Origin: a virus
Virus record (IMG/VR): IMGVR_UViG_3300017743_000027
Span: 1-42,857 of that record
Direction: 5' to 3' (one strand)
Length of the DNA stretch: 42,857 bases
The notes beneath the pieces were generated by a model, which saw only the letters and a program-made list of their open reading frames with translations, was not told the DNA's origin and made no database searches. A program made the position numbers and the translations under genes. Positions 1 to 8,767 of the stretch are shown one piece after another. How positions within the stretch are numbered: position 1 is the first letter of the stretch; the number at the start of each line of letters is the position of its first letter.

Positions 1-1
1 A

Positions 2-172
2 ACTATTGTTGGATCTAATGGTAACTTTTGTGCAATGTCAGACAATGCTGCAGTTGCATTTAATGCTTCAACAAGCACATGGTATCATACCCCTATGACT
101 GGTGCTACAACTATTGTTGGATCGAGCTTTGAGTGCGGGGAAGTGCTCCCAGTAACTATATCAAACCAGTAG
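2..172 (+). CDS. 3' end of a repeat-containing protein (partial, runs off left edge)
   Basis: An open frame enters from the left edge and ends at TAG 170-172. The residues TTIVGS occur twice 36 residues apart, and the DNA shows the same 15-bp string at 1 and 109, so the protein is built of about 36-residue repeats. Small residues, turns and an aromatic WYH suggest beta-structure, as in propeller-like or fibre proteins; that is inference. The end overlaps the 3' end of the minus-strand gene at 156-851 by 17 bp, so the two transcripts converge. Function not recognised. Confidence 0.7.
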   Translation, partial: TIVGSNGNFCAMSDNAAVAFNASTSTWYHTPMTGATTIVGSSFECGEVLPVTISNQ

Positions 173-851
173 GAGCTATCCCTGAGCCTGTAGGAGCAAT
201 CCCTGAGCCTGTAGGAGCTATCCCTGAGCCTGTAGGAGCAATCCCTGAGCCTGTAGGACCAGGAATAGGATCAACAGGAGTGGGCGGAATAATTATATTA
301 TTGTCAGGGCATCCTGGGCGCATATCATATACGGGCCCAGAATCGTCTCCAGCAACTTGTCTAGGTTGAGCACCATACATATTATAAGCATAAACTAATT
401 CCTGAATTTTAAGCCTTGATTCTTCTGCCAAACCCTTAAAGTCTTTGCTCATTGAAATCCTATTAGAAGTGGAATTATTTAAACTCGCAGCACTTCTTTT
501 TATAACAGTATCGCCTTCTCTTATTTCCGTCCAGGTGTCTCCATAATTAATTGTAGATCCTGATACGGTTGAGTCATATATCCCCCTAAGAAGCTTCTGA
601 GCTTGCTTTGTATTGTAATCCCTCATGTATATCTCTTGAAGGATGTTTGCTTCTTCTTGGCCCAACTCTGGGAAAGGATTTCCGTCTATTCCAGTGTAGC
701 AAAAAGACTGATTCAATAAGGTGTTTAATTCGCCTAGATTTCCGCTCATTATCCCTGATATGGATAAAAGCTCTCCAGACTTTTGGGGTTCGCCTAGGTA
801 ATCAAAATGATAATTTAATAAATCGTAAGCTAGGTAGCCTATTTGGTTCAT
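156..851 (-). CDS. Putative connector/neck-region virion protein with GIAPTGS repeat tail
   Basis: 231 residues, directly after the SAP-domain gene in the head-gene run (stop of that gene and this ATG are adjacent). The N-terminal 190 residues are mixed alpha/beta with no motif I can name. The C-terminus is low complexity: PIPGPTG followed by four SGIAPTG copies encoded by the 21-bp array. Position after capsid suggests a head-completion or neck protein; that rests on gene order alone. The repeat number is likely to vary between relatives because it is a perfect tandem array. Convergent with the plus-strand gene at the left edge. Confidence 0.75.
   Translation of the reverse strand: MNQIGYLAYDLLNYHFDYLGEPQKSGELLSISGIMSGNLGELNTLLNQSFCYTGIDGNPFPELGQEEANILQEIYMRDYNTKQAQKLLRGIYDSTVSGSTINYGDTWTEIREGDTVIKRSAASLNNSTSNRISMSKDFKGLAEESRLKIQELVYAYNMYGAQPRQVAGDDSGPVYDMRPGCPDNNIIIPPTPVDPIPGPTGSGIAPTGSGIAPTGSGIAPTGSGIAPTGLI
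169..252. repeat. Four tandem 21-bp repeats in coding DNA
   Basis: Four 21-bp units at 169-189, 190-210, 211-231 and 232-252. They alternate at one base (agcTatc / agcAatc), so the array looks like a 21-bp unit doubled to 42 bp and doubled again. On the minus strand each unit encodes SGIAPTG, forming the C-terminal repeat of the gene at 156-851. The array begins within 3 bp of the stop of the convergent plus-strand gene. Confidence 0.95.
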
Positions 852-1247
852 TTATAATCCTTCGCTTATAATTTTAAGCAGTTTTTTACCTTGCTCTGAT
901 TGAGGGTCTACAATAGGTTTAGTTATTTGAACAACTTTTTGAGATCCACCATCGGTATACTTGGCAAAAGCCTTCTTTAGTTTATTCTTTAACATAGCTT
1001 TTGTTCCAGATGGAAAAACCCCTGACTTTACAGCTAATTCCTGCATCTCTGTTATAGCCATGGATTCTACCGCTTGACCAAACGCTTCAGCTGAATCATA
1101 ACCGAATGGATTCTTTTCTTTAAAACCCATTAGCTTTTCTAAATCTTGAGCTTCCTTAGATTCTGCCTTTATGTGGTCTACTCCGTCGCTAAATTCCATG
1201 TTTTCTAATTTAGATTTCTTATTTGTTTTGCTTTTTTTTCTAGCCAT
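852..1247 (-). CDS. SAP-motif small basic protein
   Basis: 131 residues. Residues 1-17 are almost all Lys/Arg/Ser/Asn, a typical nucleic-acid-binding tail. Residues about 67-95 (ITEMQELAVKSGVFPSGTKA then MLKNKLKKAF) fit a SAP motif: helix, G-x-P-S/T-G loop, helix with a K-L pattern. SAP motifs bind A/T-rich DNA or RNA. The gene follows the capsid gene after a terminator and has its own promoter (1268-1295) and a good ribosome site (AAGGA, 6 nt before ATG). Likely a DNA-binding or head-associated protein; exact role unknown. Confidence 0.8.
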   Translation of the reverse strand: MARKKSKTNKKSKLENMEFSDGVDHIKAESKEAQDLEKLMGFKEKNPFGYDSAEAFGQAVESMAITEMQELAVKSGVFPSGTKAMLKNKLKKAFAKYTDGGSQKVVQITKPIVDPQSEQGKKLLKIISEGL

Positions 1248-1267
1248 AATTTTTCCTTTTTCCTATT

Positions 1268-1295
1268 ATTATATAATATATGTTAATGTCCACAA
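1268..1295 (-). promoter_or_regulatory. Promoter for the SAP-motif gene
   Basis: On the minus strand TTGTGG (1290-1295), 16-nt spacer, TATAAT (1268-1273), then an AAGGA ribosome site before the ATG at 1247. It lies just downstream of the capsid-gene terminator, so the genes at 156-1247 can be expressed separately from capsid. Confidence 0.55.
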
Positions 1296-1297
1296 AC

Positions 1298-1326
1298 AAA
1301 AAATCCACCGCTAGGGTGGACTTTTT
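1298..1326 (-). terminator. Intrinsic terminator after the major capsid gene
   Basis: Inverted repeat TCCACC (1304-1309) / GGTGGA (1315-1320) with a 5-nt loop, followed on the minus strand by six T. It lies 26 bp after the capsid stop. A T run on the plus side as well (1322-1326) would let it act in both directions. Confidence 0.85.
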
Positions 1327-1351
1327 GAAAGTATCCTTTAGAACACCCGTA

Positions 1352-2416
1352 TTACAGAGTAATACCAGTAAGCACCCTATCGTCAAGGATCATCCGACCT
1401 TCTTCGAGAGAACCGAAGTATCCGATTTTTTGTTGACGAACGCTGTACTGATCATCTGCTAAGAGTGTGAACTCAGATCCAGTTTCTGAATCAAGAGCTA
1501 CAGCCCTGAACAAGGACTCACGAGAGCGGTCAAGACCAATAACAATATCACTGTCAGTGTTACCAAGACCATTCCATACGTTAGTAAACTTTTGCCCTGC
1601 ACCAAGCTCATTAATTTCCATAATGGAAATCCCGTAGAACTCAGGGATACCAGCGTTTTGATAAATTGCATTACGCATTTCATCGGTAGCTGCGATAGCA
1701 TCGCCAGCACCAGGTCCAGGGTTAGTGTTAATTGGGTTGTAAGCCATTGCTCGAAGACCTTGTACAGCTTCTGGACTCATAATAAGGTCAGTAATTCCCT
1801 TGATGCGGCCTTCAGAAGATCCGCCTGTCCATGCTGTATTGATTCTTTTAGCCTTAGTTAAAAGCTTGTTGAAATCGTCTAAGATTAAATCTGAACCGCC
1901 TGCAGCCAAAGTATGAGCTACTCCGTTTGTGCTAGCGTCATTAAGAGCTCCCAAGATTAAGTTGGCGGATGTAGACTCTTGGCGCAAAAGAATTTCTTGA
2001 GCGATACGAGTGAAAGATTTACCTACAACATCAAGACGAGACTTAGCAGCGTAACGTTTGTCGAAATCAACTGCACTATCTAAGCGATAAGTGGTGAACT
2101 TCATTTCTGAAGCAGTTGGAGTAACAGTGTTAGTTGGAAGACCGCCAGGTACAGACGTACTGTAAACTTTAACGTAGTCAGGAGCAGTCACGTCATAGTA
2201 AAGATCCAATGGGATACTAGGACTGTCCATATCGTTAAACTGAAAGTTAGTAAATAAGTTACTAAGCGTAGGAGCTTGATTCACGACTTCAGCCAAAACT
2301 GGTCCGATGAATTCGGCTAATGCCATTTGCGCTTCATAAGCAACTTCGCGATTTCGGGAGGCCATAGCCTTTACGAGCTCGACTTGTTCTTCTGTTCTCT
2401 TTAATGTAATTTTCAT
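1352..2416 (-). CDS. Major capsid protein (HK97 fold)
   Basis: 354 residues, the usual size for an HK97-fold shell protein. It follows portal, protease-scaffold and decoration-like genes in the classic head order and ends at a strong terminator. Features seen: a helical N-terminus (about 1-50) as in an N-arm, a central region with RLDSAVDFDKRYAAKSRLDV and a helical spine, and a C-terminal beta-rich part with SGSEF-like turns. Ribosome site GAGAGG lies 10 nt before ATG. The call rests on gene order, length and composition rather than a catalytic motif. Confidence 0.85.
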   Translation of the reverse strand: MKITLKRTEEQVELVKAMASRNREVAYEAQMALAEFIGPVLAEVVNQAPTLSNLFTNFQFNDMDSPSIPLDLYYDVTAPDYVKVYSTSVPGGLPTNTVTPTASEMKFTTYRLDSAVDFDKRYAAKSRLDVVGKSFTRIAQEILLRQESTSANLILGALNDASTNGVAHTLAAGGSDLILDDFNKLLTKAKRINTAWTGGSSEGRIKGITDLIMSPEAVQGLRAMAYNPINTNPGPGAGDAIAATDEMRNAIYQNAGIPEFYGISIMEINELGAGQKFTNVWNGLGNTDSDIVIGLDRSRESLFRAVALDSETGSEFTLLADDQYSVRQQKIGYFGSLEEGRMILDDRVLTGITL

Positions 2417-2441
2417 TTTTGTTTGCCTCTCTGTTATAAAA

Positions 2442-3092
2442 TTAAAGGTCGATTTTGATTACACAGTATGCACCTGTGGTACCATCTGTTGAAAAGTAAT
2501 CAGGGTTTGTTCCAATGTCAGCTCTGTCACCAGTAGCAACAACAATACCTACTTCTGCGTTTCCAGAGTTGGTACTGAACTTACCTGAATTAGCGCCTGT
2601 TCCAGCATAAACCTTATCTCCAGCAGCGGGGGATCCTGCGATTCCAGCACTTGCTACAGTAATAAGACCTTTTGTTAAAACAGGGACTGCTTCACCAGGA
2701 AGAACGCCTTGAAGCTCAAGAAGTTTTTGCTTGTAGTAAAGAAGCTTTTCACCGTTTTCATCAAAAGCGATTGTTTGACGAAGAGTAATTCCAAAAGGAA
2801 CATCTGCGGCTCCGTCTGCAACGTCAACCTTTAAAGGAACTTCTTGGTAAGCGTTACCGCCAACATGTGGGTAATCTGTTTTCCCAAGATAGCTCTGAAG
2901 TTGGCTTGCGCCATCAACAACAGGTGCTTGAGTCATGTCTCCGTTAGTAATTTTTACGATAACACCTGAGTCCCAAGCCCCATTGGAGTCGTGTCTCATA
3001 TTTGCCAACGTAAGGCTTGATGTATCAAGCGAAAATAAGTTGACAACGTCGTGTTCGTTGTATTGTCTGAATGGAAGTAGTCTATTAGCCAT
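2442..3092 (-). CDS. Putative capsid decoration/structural protein
   Basis: 216 residues, 25 bp upstream of the capsid gene in the same transcript, preceded by GAGG 10 nt before the ATG. Rich in Gly, Ala, Ser, Thr and Val with short strands, e.g. GLITVASAGIAGSPAAGDKV, as seen in small beta-tulip or beta-barrel decoration proteins. In many phages a decoration or head-stabilising gene sits between protease/scaffold and capsid. Starts MANRLLPFRQYNEHDVVNLF. No catalytic motif. Could also be an internal head protein. Confidence 0.7.
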   Translation of the reverse strand: MANRLLPFRQYNEHDVVNLFSLDTSSLTLANMRHDSNGAWDSGVIVKITNGDMTQAPVVDGASQLQSYLGKTDYPHVGGNAYQEVPLKVDVADGAADVPFGITLRQTIAFDENGEKLLYYKQKLLELQGVLPGEAVPVLTKGLITVASAGIAGSPAAGDKVYAGTGANSGKFSTNSGNAEVGIVVATGDRADIGTNPDYFSTDGTTGAYCVIKIDL

Positions 3093-3109
3093 TTTGTATA
3101 TCCTCTTTT

Positions 3110-4711
3110 TTAGTATTGAATGTTTACGCTGTCTTTCGAGAAAGCTTGTTTAAATTTTTCCCTGAGAGAAAGTTGATCTTGTGTTGCATCTCCGTTGTTA
3201 TTAGCAACAACTTCTTCTTCGATTTCAGCATTCTCAATAGCCTCTTCGACAACTTCTTCAGCTGCTTCTTCGGTTACTTCTTCTGCTGAATCACTTGCTG
3301 AAGAGAGTTCTGAAATTCTTTTTTGAACTTGCTCTTCAACTTTTGCCGCAATTGATTTTTGCTGCTCTTCTTTAAAAGCTTTTGTTTTGTGTTTCCACAT
3401 TACAGAAAGTTTTTCTTTATACTTGGCGTATGCTTCGTCTGAACAATCTATTGATTTCAACTCAGAAGCCAAGATGATTCTGTCTTCGTCTTCTAACTCA
3501 AACTCGTCATCAAGATCGCTCATTCTGTCGTTAAATTTTTCTGAAGCTTCTTTTGCAGCTGCTTCTGTCTTAAGAGACTCAATCTCTTCGTTCATCGAAG
3601 CGATTTCAGATTTAAGGGATTCAATTTTCTGACCTGCTTCTTCAGTAGCTTTAGAAAGATCTTCTTTTTCTTTATTAAGCTCTTCTTTGTCAGACTGCCA
3701 TTGATCATTTTTCTGAATAATTGCGTCATGAAATACTTTCGTGATGTTGGCAATAGCCTCTTCCGAAAGTTTCTTAGATGAAGCTTGAGCTTCTAAAGAT
3801 TCTGTTACTTGTTTTAAAATTTCTTGTTCCATAGTCTTATAAGGTTTTATGTTCTTGTTATTTTTTACATCATGTTTTTTGAAATGGGAACTTTTTTCTT
3901 CAATTATATTATTTTTAATTTCAATTTTTTCATAATTGGAGCTTTCAGAATCGCCTTTCAACTTAAATTGATTCATGCTTTCCTCGCTAACTGTGAGCCC
4001 TTTTACACTTGCTGCTGGATTGGCCGTAAAGCCTATCCCTAGCGGGTATATGTCACCAACGATCAACCGATGGACTTCGTTGCCGTCGTCATCCCGTCCA
4101 TTGCCACCATAAGCTTTTAAAAATTGCTTATAATCATCTTTTTCTTCTCCAGAAATAATTTTTGCATCTTTTAAATTTGTGCTACCAACTGCGACCACGT
4201 AATCATTAAAACCAATTTCCCAACTGGCTGAAACTTTCTGGTATAGATCGCTTTCTTTATCTACAGATTTCTGGACTAACTCAGCAAATTCGGGGTTAAC
4301 TGTTTTATATATTACAGACGATAAAGCTATATTGAAGGGCTCATCGGTTGACGCAGCCTCTTCTTCACTTATGATTTCGTTAGTTTTATATCTAGACAAA
4401 GAAGTCCCAACTATATGGCCAACCACTTTTTTTCTTTGATGCTCTATATTAGTTGGCTTATGCATGAAATAGTCTTTTATAGCTATCGCTGTTTGAGTAT
4501 CTATACCATCTCCATTCTTATTGAACATATTCGCAACAGCTCCATTAAAAGCAACTCCAACTAAGTCTATGTTTTTATTAAAATCAATATCTTCTGGAAT
4601 TAAATCTCTCAATGAATCAACAGAGGCCAAAGACTCTATCTCCTCATTCTCAGGAGTAGACGCGATAACATTTTCAGAAAACTTACATATATATTTAAAA
4701 GGTAAACTCAT
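3110..4711 (-). CDS. Prohead maturation protease with C-terminal scaffold-like domain
   Basis: 533 residues with two clearly different parts. Residues 1 to about 260 form a compact domain with a His in PTNIEHQRKKVVGHIVG and a Ser in VSASWEIGF, in the order expected for herpes/T4 gp21-like prohead serine proteases; these are the likely catalytic residues. Residues about 290-515 are Lys/Glu-rich coiled coil ending in a very acidic stretch, as in scaffold or core proteins. Protease-scaffold fusions or nested genes are known in other phages; an internal start (MEQEILKQVTESLEAQ, near residue 292) could give a separate scaffold. GTGTACT lies 13 nt before the ATG region. Confidence 0.85.
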   Translation of the reverse strand: MSLPFKYICKFSENVIASTPENEEIESLASVDSLRDLIPEDIDFNKNIDLVGVAFNGAVANMFNKNGDGIDTQTAIAIKDYFMHKPTNIEHQRKKVVGHIVGTSLSRYKTNEIISEEEAASTDEPFNIALSSVIYKTVNPEFAELVQKSVDKESDLYQKVSASWEIGFNDYVVAVGSTNLKDAKIISGEEKDDYKQFLKAYGGNGRDDDGNEVHRLIVGDIYPLGIGFTANPAASVKGLTVSEESMNQFKLKGDSESSNYEKIEIKNNIIEEKSSHFKKHDVKNNKNIKPYKTMEQEILKQVTESLEAQASSKKLSEEAIANITKVFHDAIIQKNDQWQSDKEELNKEKEDLSKATEEAGQKIESLKSEIASMNEEIESLKTEAAAKEASEKFNDRMSDLDDEFELEDEDRIILASELKSIDCSDEAYAKYKEKLSVMWKHKTKAFKEEQQKSIAAKVEEQVQKRISELSSASDSAEEVTEEAAEEVVEEAIENAEIEEEVVANNNGDATQDQLSLREKFKQAFSKDSVNIQY

Positions 4712-4729
4712 CTTAAATTAAGAGTACAC
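4712..4729 (-). promoter_or_regulatory. GTGTA motif upstream of protease-scaffold gene
   Basis: GTGTACT on the minus strand (GTGTA at 4725-4729), 13 nt before the ATG. The same short motif lies 9-13 nt before several other virion-side genes. Proposed late-promoter element; inference from recurrence only. Confidence 0.4.
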
Positions 4730-4734
4730 TAATA

Positions 4735-6822
4735 TTAGTCTTCTTTATTATTTATTTTTTTACTATGATAGAGTATAGCAGCAGGATAAGATACAATTTC
4801 ATGCTCTTCAGATATATCTAAAATATCAGACATAATATTTAAATTTTCTATATTATTAAAATCTTTAACGCATGAGCTTAATGCTTGCTCCCAATCTTCA
4901 TGCTCTGTAGACATAACTATGCTTTCGGTAAGCGTATCTATTATCCCTTTATGCTGTTTAGATAATCTTTTTTTGTTGTAATGTTTTTTTATGGCTTTTT
5001 CCGCTTCCCCTCTCAAGGACTCTATGTTATATACAACTTGTTGAATGTTTTTTCTGCTGTGAACATCCTCAGAGGCAAACACTCCGCCAGGTTTAGTCTT
5101 TGTGCCAGGAGGTCTTCCGCCATCATTCTTTAAGCCCTTTTGTTGGCCTGGCTGTGTTGCAGGTTGATTTTGAGCATCTTTCTGTTTTTTCATATTCATC
5201 TTGTGCTGCTCTTCTTTCATTTCTTGATCTTCTTCGCTGAGGATCGGTTGAGCTGCAGACAAAGGAGTATAAAAACCTTTCTCCCTATCTTGAACAAATT
5301 TTTCTTGAGCTGCTGGCAAATCTTGAGGGTCTGGGTACACCCCTTGCTTTAATGCAACCATTCCTTGCTCAGGAGTGATTATTCCCATTTCTATAAGCCT
5401 CGAAGTCACTCTTTGAAGTTGGACTTCGTCTTTTATGTCTATCTCTACAAATTTAGCTTCTGGGAAGTTTTTAAACCCCATTGCCTGGCAGACCTGCTTG
5501 ATTTGAGGTTGAAGTACATCGTTTAAAAAAGCATGCCTCGCCTCCTTTAATCTTTCTAAAAATATCTGAGCTTTAACTTGGGTGCTTGAATAATTCTCTT
5601 TTCCTACAATTATGTTTTGCAGTCCTTCCTTTATATCTTCGTTTACTATTTGATATTTGGTCGGCCCAAGAACCTTATTTAGGTCTGGTATTACAAACTC
5701 TGCTTTTGTTGTATAGTCTGCAATAAGGGCTCTACCAATACTTTCGTTTTGAAATAGAGCCTGCATCGCTTTCAAGTTATTAGGGTTAACCCCCCCTTTA
5801 TCAGGAGTATTGCCCATGGTTACTAAAAGTATTACATTTTCGATTGTTCTAGTTATAGCCTGATCTATTTTCTTTAATTCCATTTTCCAGTTTATATCGT
5901 CTAGCACAGGAAATCCAAAAGGAACAGCAAAAGGCTCATAATCCTGTTTTTTATAAAAAGAAAAAATTAATTTAGCAGGATCTAGGTCAACCATGATTCC
6001 ATCGCTCATAAACTGGTTTTCTTTGATTTTTTGTTTGGCATCTTTAGGTAGAGCCTCAAACATCTCTTTGTCGTAATCAGATTGAGGGAATTTTAATTTT
6101 TCAATATCGTACTCACTTAGTATTTTTTTGTAAATCCCATTTTTGGAGCTAAATGTTAAAGCTCGATCTGCAACAAAATCATAAGGGTTCAAAAATACAT
6201 AACCTACTGGAATTTTCTTTGAACCAATATTTTTTCCTTCTGATCCGTATACTTGATTTAGTTTTATTAAGTCTTCGGTGGTGAACTTACCATCAAGCTT
6301 ATACATAAAAACATTACCTGACCTGTAATACTCCCTAAAGTATTGATCTTTTAATTTCCATATTTTTATTTTTTGTAGCCATTTTTTAATGAAACTCTTT
6401 GCTTTTTCTGAGCCTCCATCCAGATAGATATCTGAATTCGAAAATTCAGCCATAACATCAATAGCATTTCTAAATATAGGTACATTGGCGTATGCTTTTT
6501 GACACAATTCTATAGACCCCCTAGGGGTTACGTAATTGTCCTTATAAGAATAAGGTAGAGACATTTGCTCTATGTTTACATACTTGTTCTTTTTTGGAGT
6601 TCTGCTGGCCCTATTAGACCTAAACCTAGTTGATTCCTCTTCTGATACTTGGCCTACGTTTCTAACTGGACAAGAAGCTTCAGTATAATAAGACTCTCCT
6701 GCGCTCGCAGGGGGAATTTCTGCAGAATCCCCCATAAGAGAGTTAAGGTTTTCCCCATCGGTTTTTGCTTCGCTTTTAAATTTACTCCAATAAGGTGATT
6801 TTTTATTATATTTTCTTGGCAT
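4735..6822 (-). CDS. Portal protein
   Basis: 695 residues, between terminase and protease in the standard packaging order. The portal forms the dodecameric ring at the head vertex that binds terminase and tail. Seen: a portal-like core around 110-480 with YANVPIFRNAIDVMAEFS, FREYYRSGNVFMYKL and LQNIIVGKENYSS, then a Gln/Lys/Pro-rich stretch (about 545-600) and a helical C-terminus. It is long compared with most portals (about 450-600), mainly because of the low-complexity insert and C-terminal extension. GTGTACT lies 9 nt before the ATG. Confidence 0.88.
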   Translation of the reverse strand: MPRKYNKKSPYWSKFKSEAKTDGENLNSLMGDSAEIPPASAGESYYTEASCPVRNVGQVSEEESTRFRSNRASRTPKKNKYVNIEQMSLPYSYKDNYVTPRGSIELCQKAYANVPIFRNAIDVMAEFSNSDIYLDGGSEKAKSFIKKWLQKIKIWKLKDQYFREYYRSGNVFMYKLDGKFTTEDLIKLNQVYGSEGKNIGSKKIPVGYVFLNPYDFVADRALTFSSKNGIYKKILSEYDIEKLKFPQSDYDKEMFEALPKDAKQKIKENQFMSDGIMVDLDPAKLIFSFYKKQDYEPFAVPFGFPVLDDINWKMELKKIDQAITRTIENVILLVTMGNTPDKGGVNPNNLKAMQALFQNESIGRALIADYTTKAEFVIPDLNKVLGPTKYQIVNEDIKEGLQNIIVGKENYSSTQVKAQIFLERLKEARHAFLNDVLQPQIKQVCQAMGFKNFPEAKFVEIDIKDEVQLQRVTSRLIEMGIITPEQGMVALKQGVYPDPQDLPAAQEKFVQDREKGFYTPLSAAQPILSEEDQEMKEEQHKMNMKKQKDAQNQPATQPGQQKGLKNDGGRPPGTKTKPGGVFASEDVHSRKNIQQVVYNIESLRGEAEKAIKKHYNKKRLSKQHKGIIDTLTESIVMSTEHEDWEQALSSCVKDFNNIENLNIMSDILDISEEHEIVSYPAAILYHSKKINNKED

Positions 6823-6836
6823 ATTAGATAGTACAC
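6823..6836 (-). promoter_or_regulatory. GTGTA motif upstream of portal gene
   Basis: GTGTACT (GTGTA at 6832-6836) with 9 nt to the portal ATG. The rest of the 64-bp gap to the terminase gene holds the 12-bp palindrome AAAGTTAACTTT (6864-6875). Proposed late-promoter element. Confidence 0.4.
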
Positions 6837-6886
6837 CAAAGATTAGGAAAGTCCAAGAAAAGTTGAAAGTTAACTTTGACTTTACT

Positions 6887-8767
6887 TTATACCATGATAG
6901 GAGTGAACGTTGAATCTACAGGGGTTTCTTCTACATTCATGATGTCATAATATGTCTTTATCATCCAGTTCCCTAATACCAATGCAGAATAAGAATCCTT
7001 TCTTGTCTTACTTGGGCCAGACTGCCTTCTTAAATTTGATGGTAACCCAAAAGTCTGAGTTCCCTGAGGGGTTGAAGTTACCTGTATTAATGCGCATTGA
7101 TTTTTTGTATAGTTAACCATATCGTATTGATGTTCAAGAAAGTCTAGTTGCTTTGCTCCTCCAGAACTTCTCAACGATTCTTTTTGGTTTGGTATGAATA
7201 CTAAATTGTCAATTGGTATGTCTTTTTTTAATTGCTTGTGGTAGTTTTCATCCAAAGGCCTCCCCCCAAACCATAGCCTTTTATGGTCGAAACTTGCTTG
7301 TAAAAGTTCGTTTGACTTTCTAATCCAGTCGGATGTAGCTTTTCTTAAAATGCAAATTTTCTTCTCTTTTAAATTGTACTGGGTTTTGGCATCTCTTAAA
7401 GCGTCTTGGTAGTGCTCAGTGTTATCTAAATCTGCTACGATTTCTTTTATGTTTAAATTAGCTTTATTGAATTGCTCACTAGCATTAGCTCCTTGTAAAA
7501 ACTGGACTCCTCCACCATAATCGCCTACTATAGCTACAATATTAAAACTATCCAATAAATAATGAAAATAATTAATATGATCATTCATCTTTAATCCAGG
7601 TACAGCATAACTATGAACTAATGTACCAGTTTTTGTATTATCGTTTAATTTAAAAAGTTGTATTGCAAAATCATCAGAACTTTCGCTTTCAGCCCAACTA
7701 GGGTCAAAAGCCAGTAAATACTTAGAGTCTCTGTCTCCAGCTATTTCAAGGCATGGATCTTCTCCATCTTTTATAGTACATGCAGCCATTGTGGAAGTTT
7801 TAAAAAAGCCAGAACTATCATCAGTAAAAATAGCATTAAATTCCCTATCAAACTGAGATTGACTCATTGTTTGCTTTGATTGATTGATCAAGTTTTGATC
7901 ATACAGGGCTTGCGGGGCAACATCATAACTAAAATGCATAATAACTCTTTTAGATAAATCTTTTGATCCTGGAGCGGTTCCATTCACGATTAAGTCTTCA
8001 AATGTTTCATACACCTTGTATAGATATTCGAATTTGTAGCTGGCAGAAGAAAGAGCTATAAGTTTATTGTTTGGCCATTGGTATCTTTGGTCTTCTGTCA
8101 TTTTACCCTTAGCTATCATTTCGTCCTCAAGCTTTCTTACCTTTTCTCTTTCTGTTGGATTTTGAACAACACTCAAGAATGGCAAAATAACTTCATTGTA
8201 GATGTGCTCAGGCATCAAGAGAAACTCATCAATAATAATACGGTGAAACCTAAAACCACGAAGCTTAGATCCATCACCTAGAGGCAAAGCAATAATTTTA
8301 GATTCTCCAATCTCTAAAGTCCATTGGTCATTTTTTTTAGATTTTTTAGTTATACATTGAGATAGGAATGCCGCCTCTGGTTTTCTTGCAATATCCTCTA
8401 TTTTCTCGAAGATCATTTTTGATTGCCTGAATGTAGCAGCCATAATACCTATCTGTATACCCTGATTAAATATAGCGTCAAGAAAAGCATAAATTGCAGT
8501 ACTGAAAGATTTAGACATTCCTCGACTCCATATACCAAGAAAATAGTCAGTCTCAAGCATAGACTTAATTGCCAAATGTTGAAAGGGAAATAAATCCACT
8601 CCAGCAATAAGATTAGTTGTAAAAGTTATATTATTTCTTAAAAAATCATGTAATAATAGTTTAGCTTCAGGTTCGTCCAGCAAACCCTTGATCTTTAATA
8701 AATCCTCGTTGCTTGTAAAATTGTTTTGGCTTACGGGGCCTAATATTTTGCCTTCTTCCCAAGTCAT
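6887..8767 (-). CDS. Terminase large subunit
   Basis: 626 residues from the ATG chosen here. ATP-driven DNA packaging motor and headful/site nuclease. Seen: Walker A variant SRGMSKSFSTA (about residues 80-90), Walker B RIIIDEFLLMPE, then a C-terminal RNase H-like nuclease with FDPSWAESESSDDFA and IVGDYGGG acidic residues. The frame is open 12 codons further (to 8803), but the ATG at 8765-8767 overlaps the stop of the ERCC4 nuclease gene as ATGA, the usual coupling in this phage, so that start is preferred. No small terminase is obvious nearby, although the HTH/coiled-coil protein at 10318-11367 is a candidate. Confidence 0.95.
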   Translation of the reverse strand: MTWEEGKILGPVSQNNFTSNEDLLKIKGLLDEPEAKLLLHDFLRNNITFTTNLIAGVDLFPFQHLAIKSMLETDYFLGIWSRGMSKSFSTAIYAFLDAIFNQGIQIGIMAATFRQSKMIFEKIEDIARKPEAAFLSQCITKKSKKNDQWTLEIGESKIIALPLGDGSKLRGFRFHRIIIDEFLLMPEHIYNEVILPFLSVVQNPTEREKVRKLEDEMIAKGKMTEDQRYQWPNNKLIALSSASYKFEYLYKVYETFEDLIVNGTAPGSKDLSKRVIMHFSYDVAPQALYDQNLINQSKQTMSQSQFDREFNAIFTDDSSGFFKTSTMAACTIKDGEDPCLEIAGDRDSKYLLAFDPSWAESESSDDFAIQLFKLNDNTKTGTLVHSYAVPGLKMNDHINYFHYLLDSFNIVAIVGDYGGGVQFLQGANASEQFNKANLNIKEIVADLDNTEHYQDALRDAKTQYNLKEKKICILRKATSDWIRKSNELLQASFDHKRLWFGGRPLDENYHKQLKKDIPIDNLVFIPNQKESLRSSGGAKQLDFLEHQYDMVNYTKNQCALIQVTSTPQGTQTFGLPSNLRRQSGPSKTRKDSYSALVLGNWMIKTYYDIMNVEETPVDSTFTPIMV

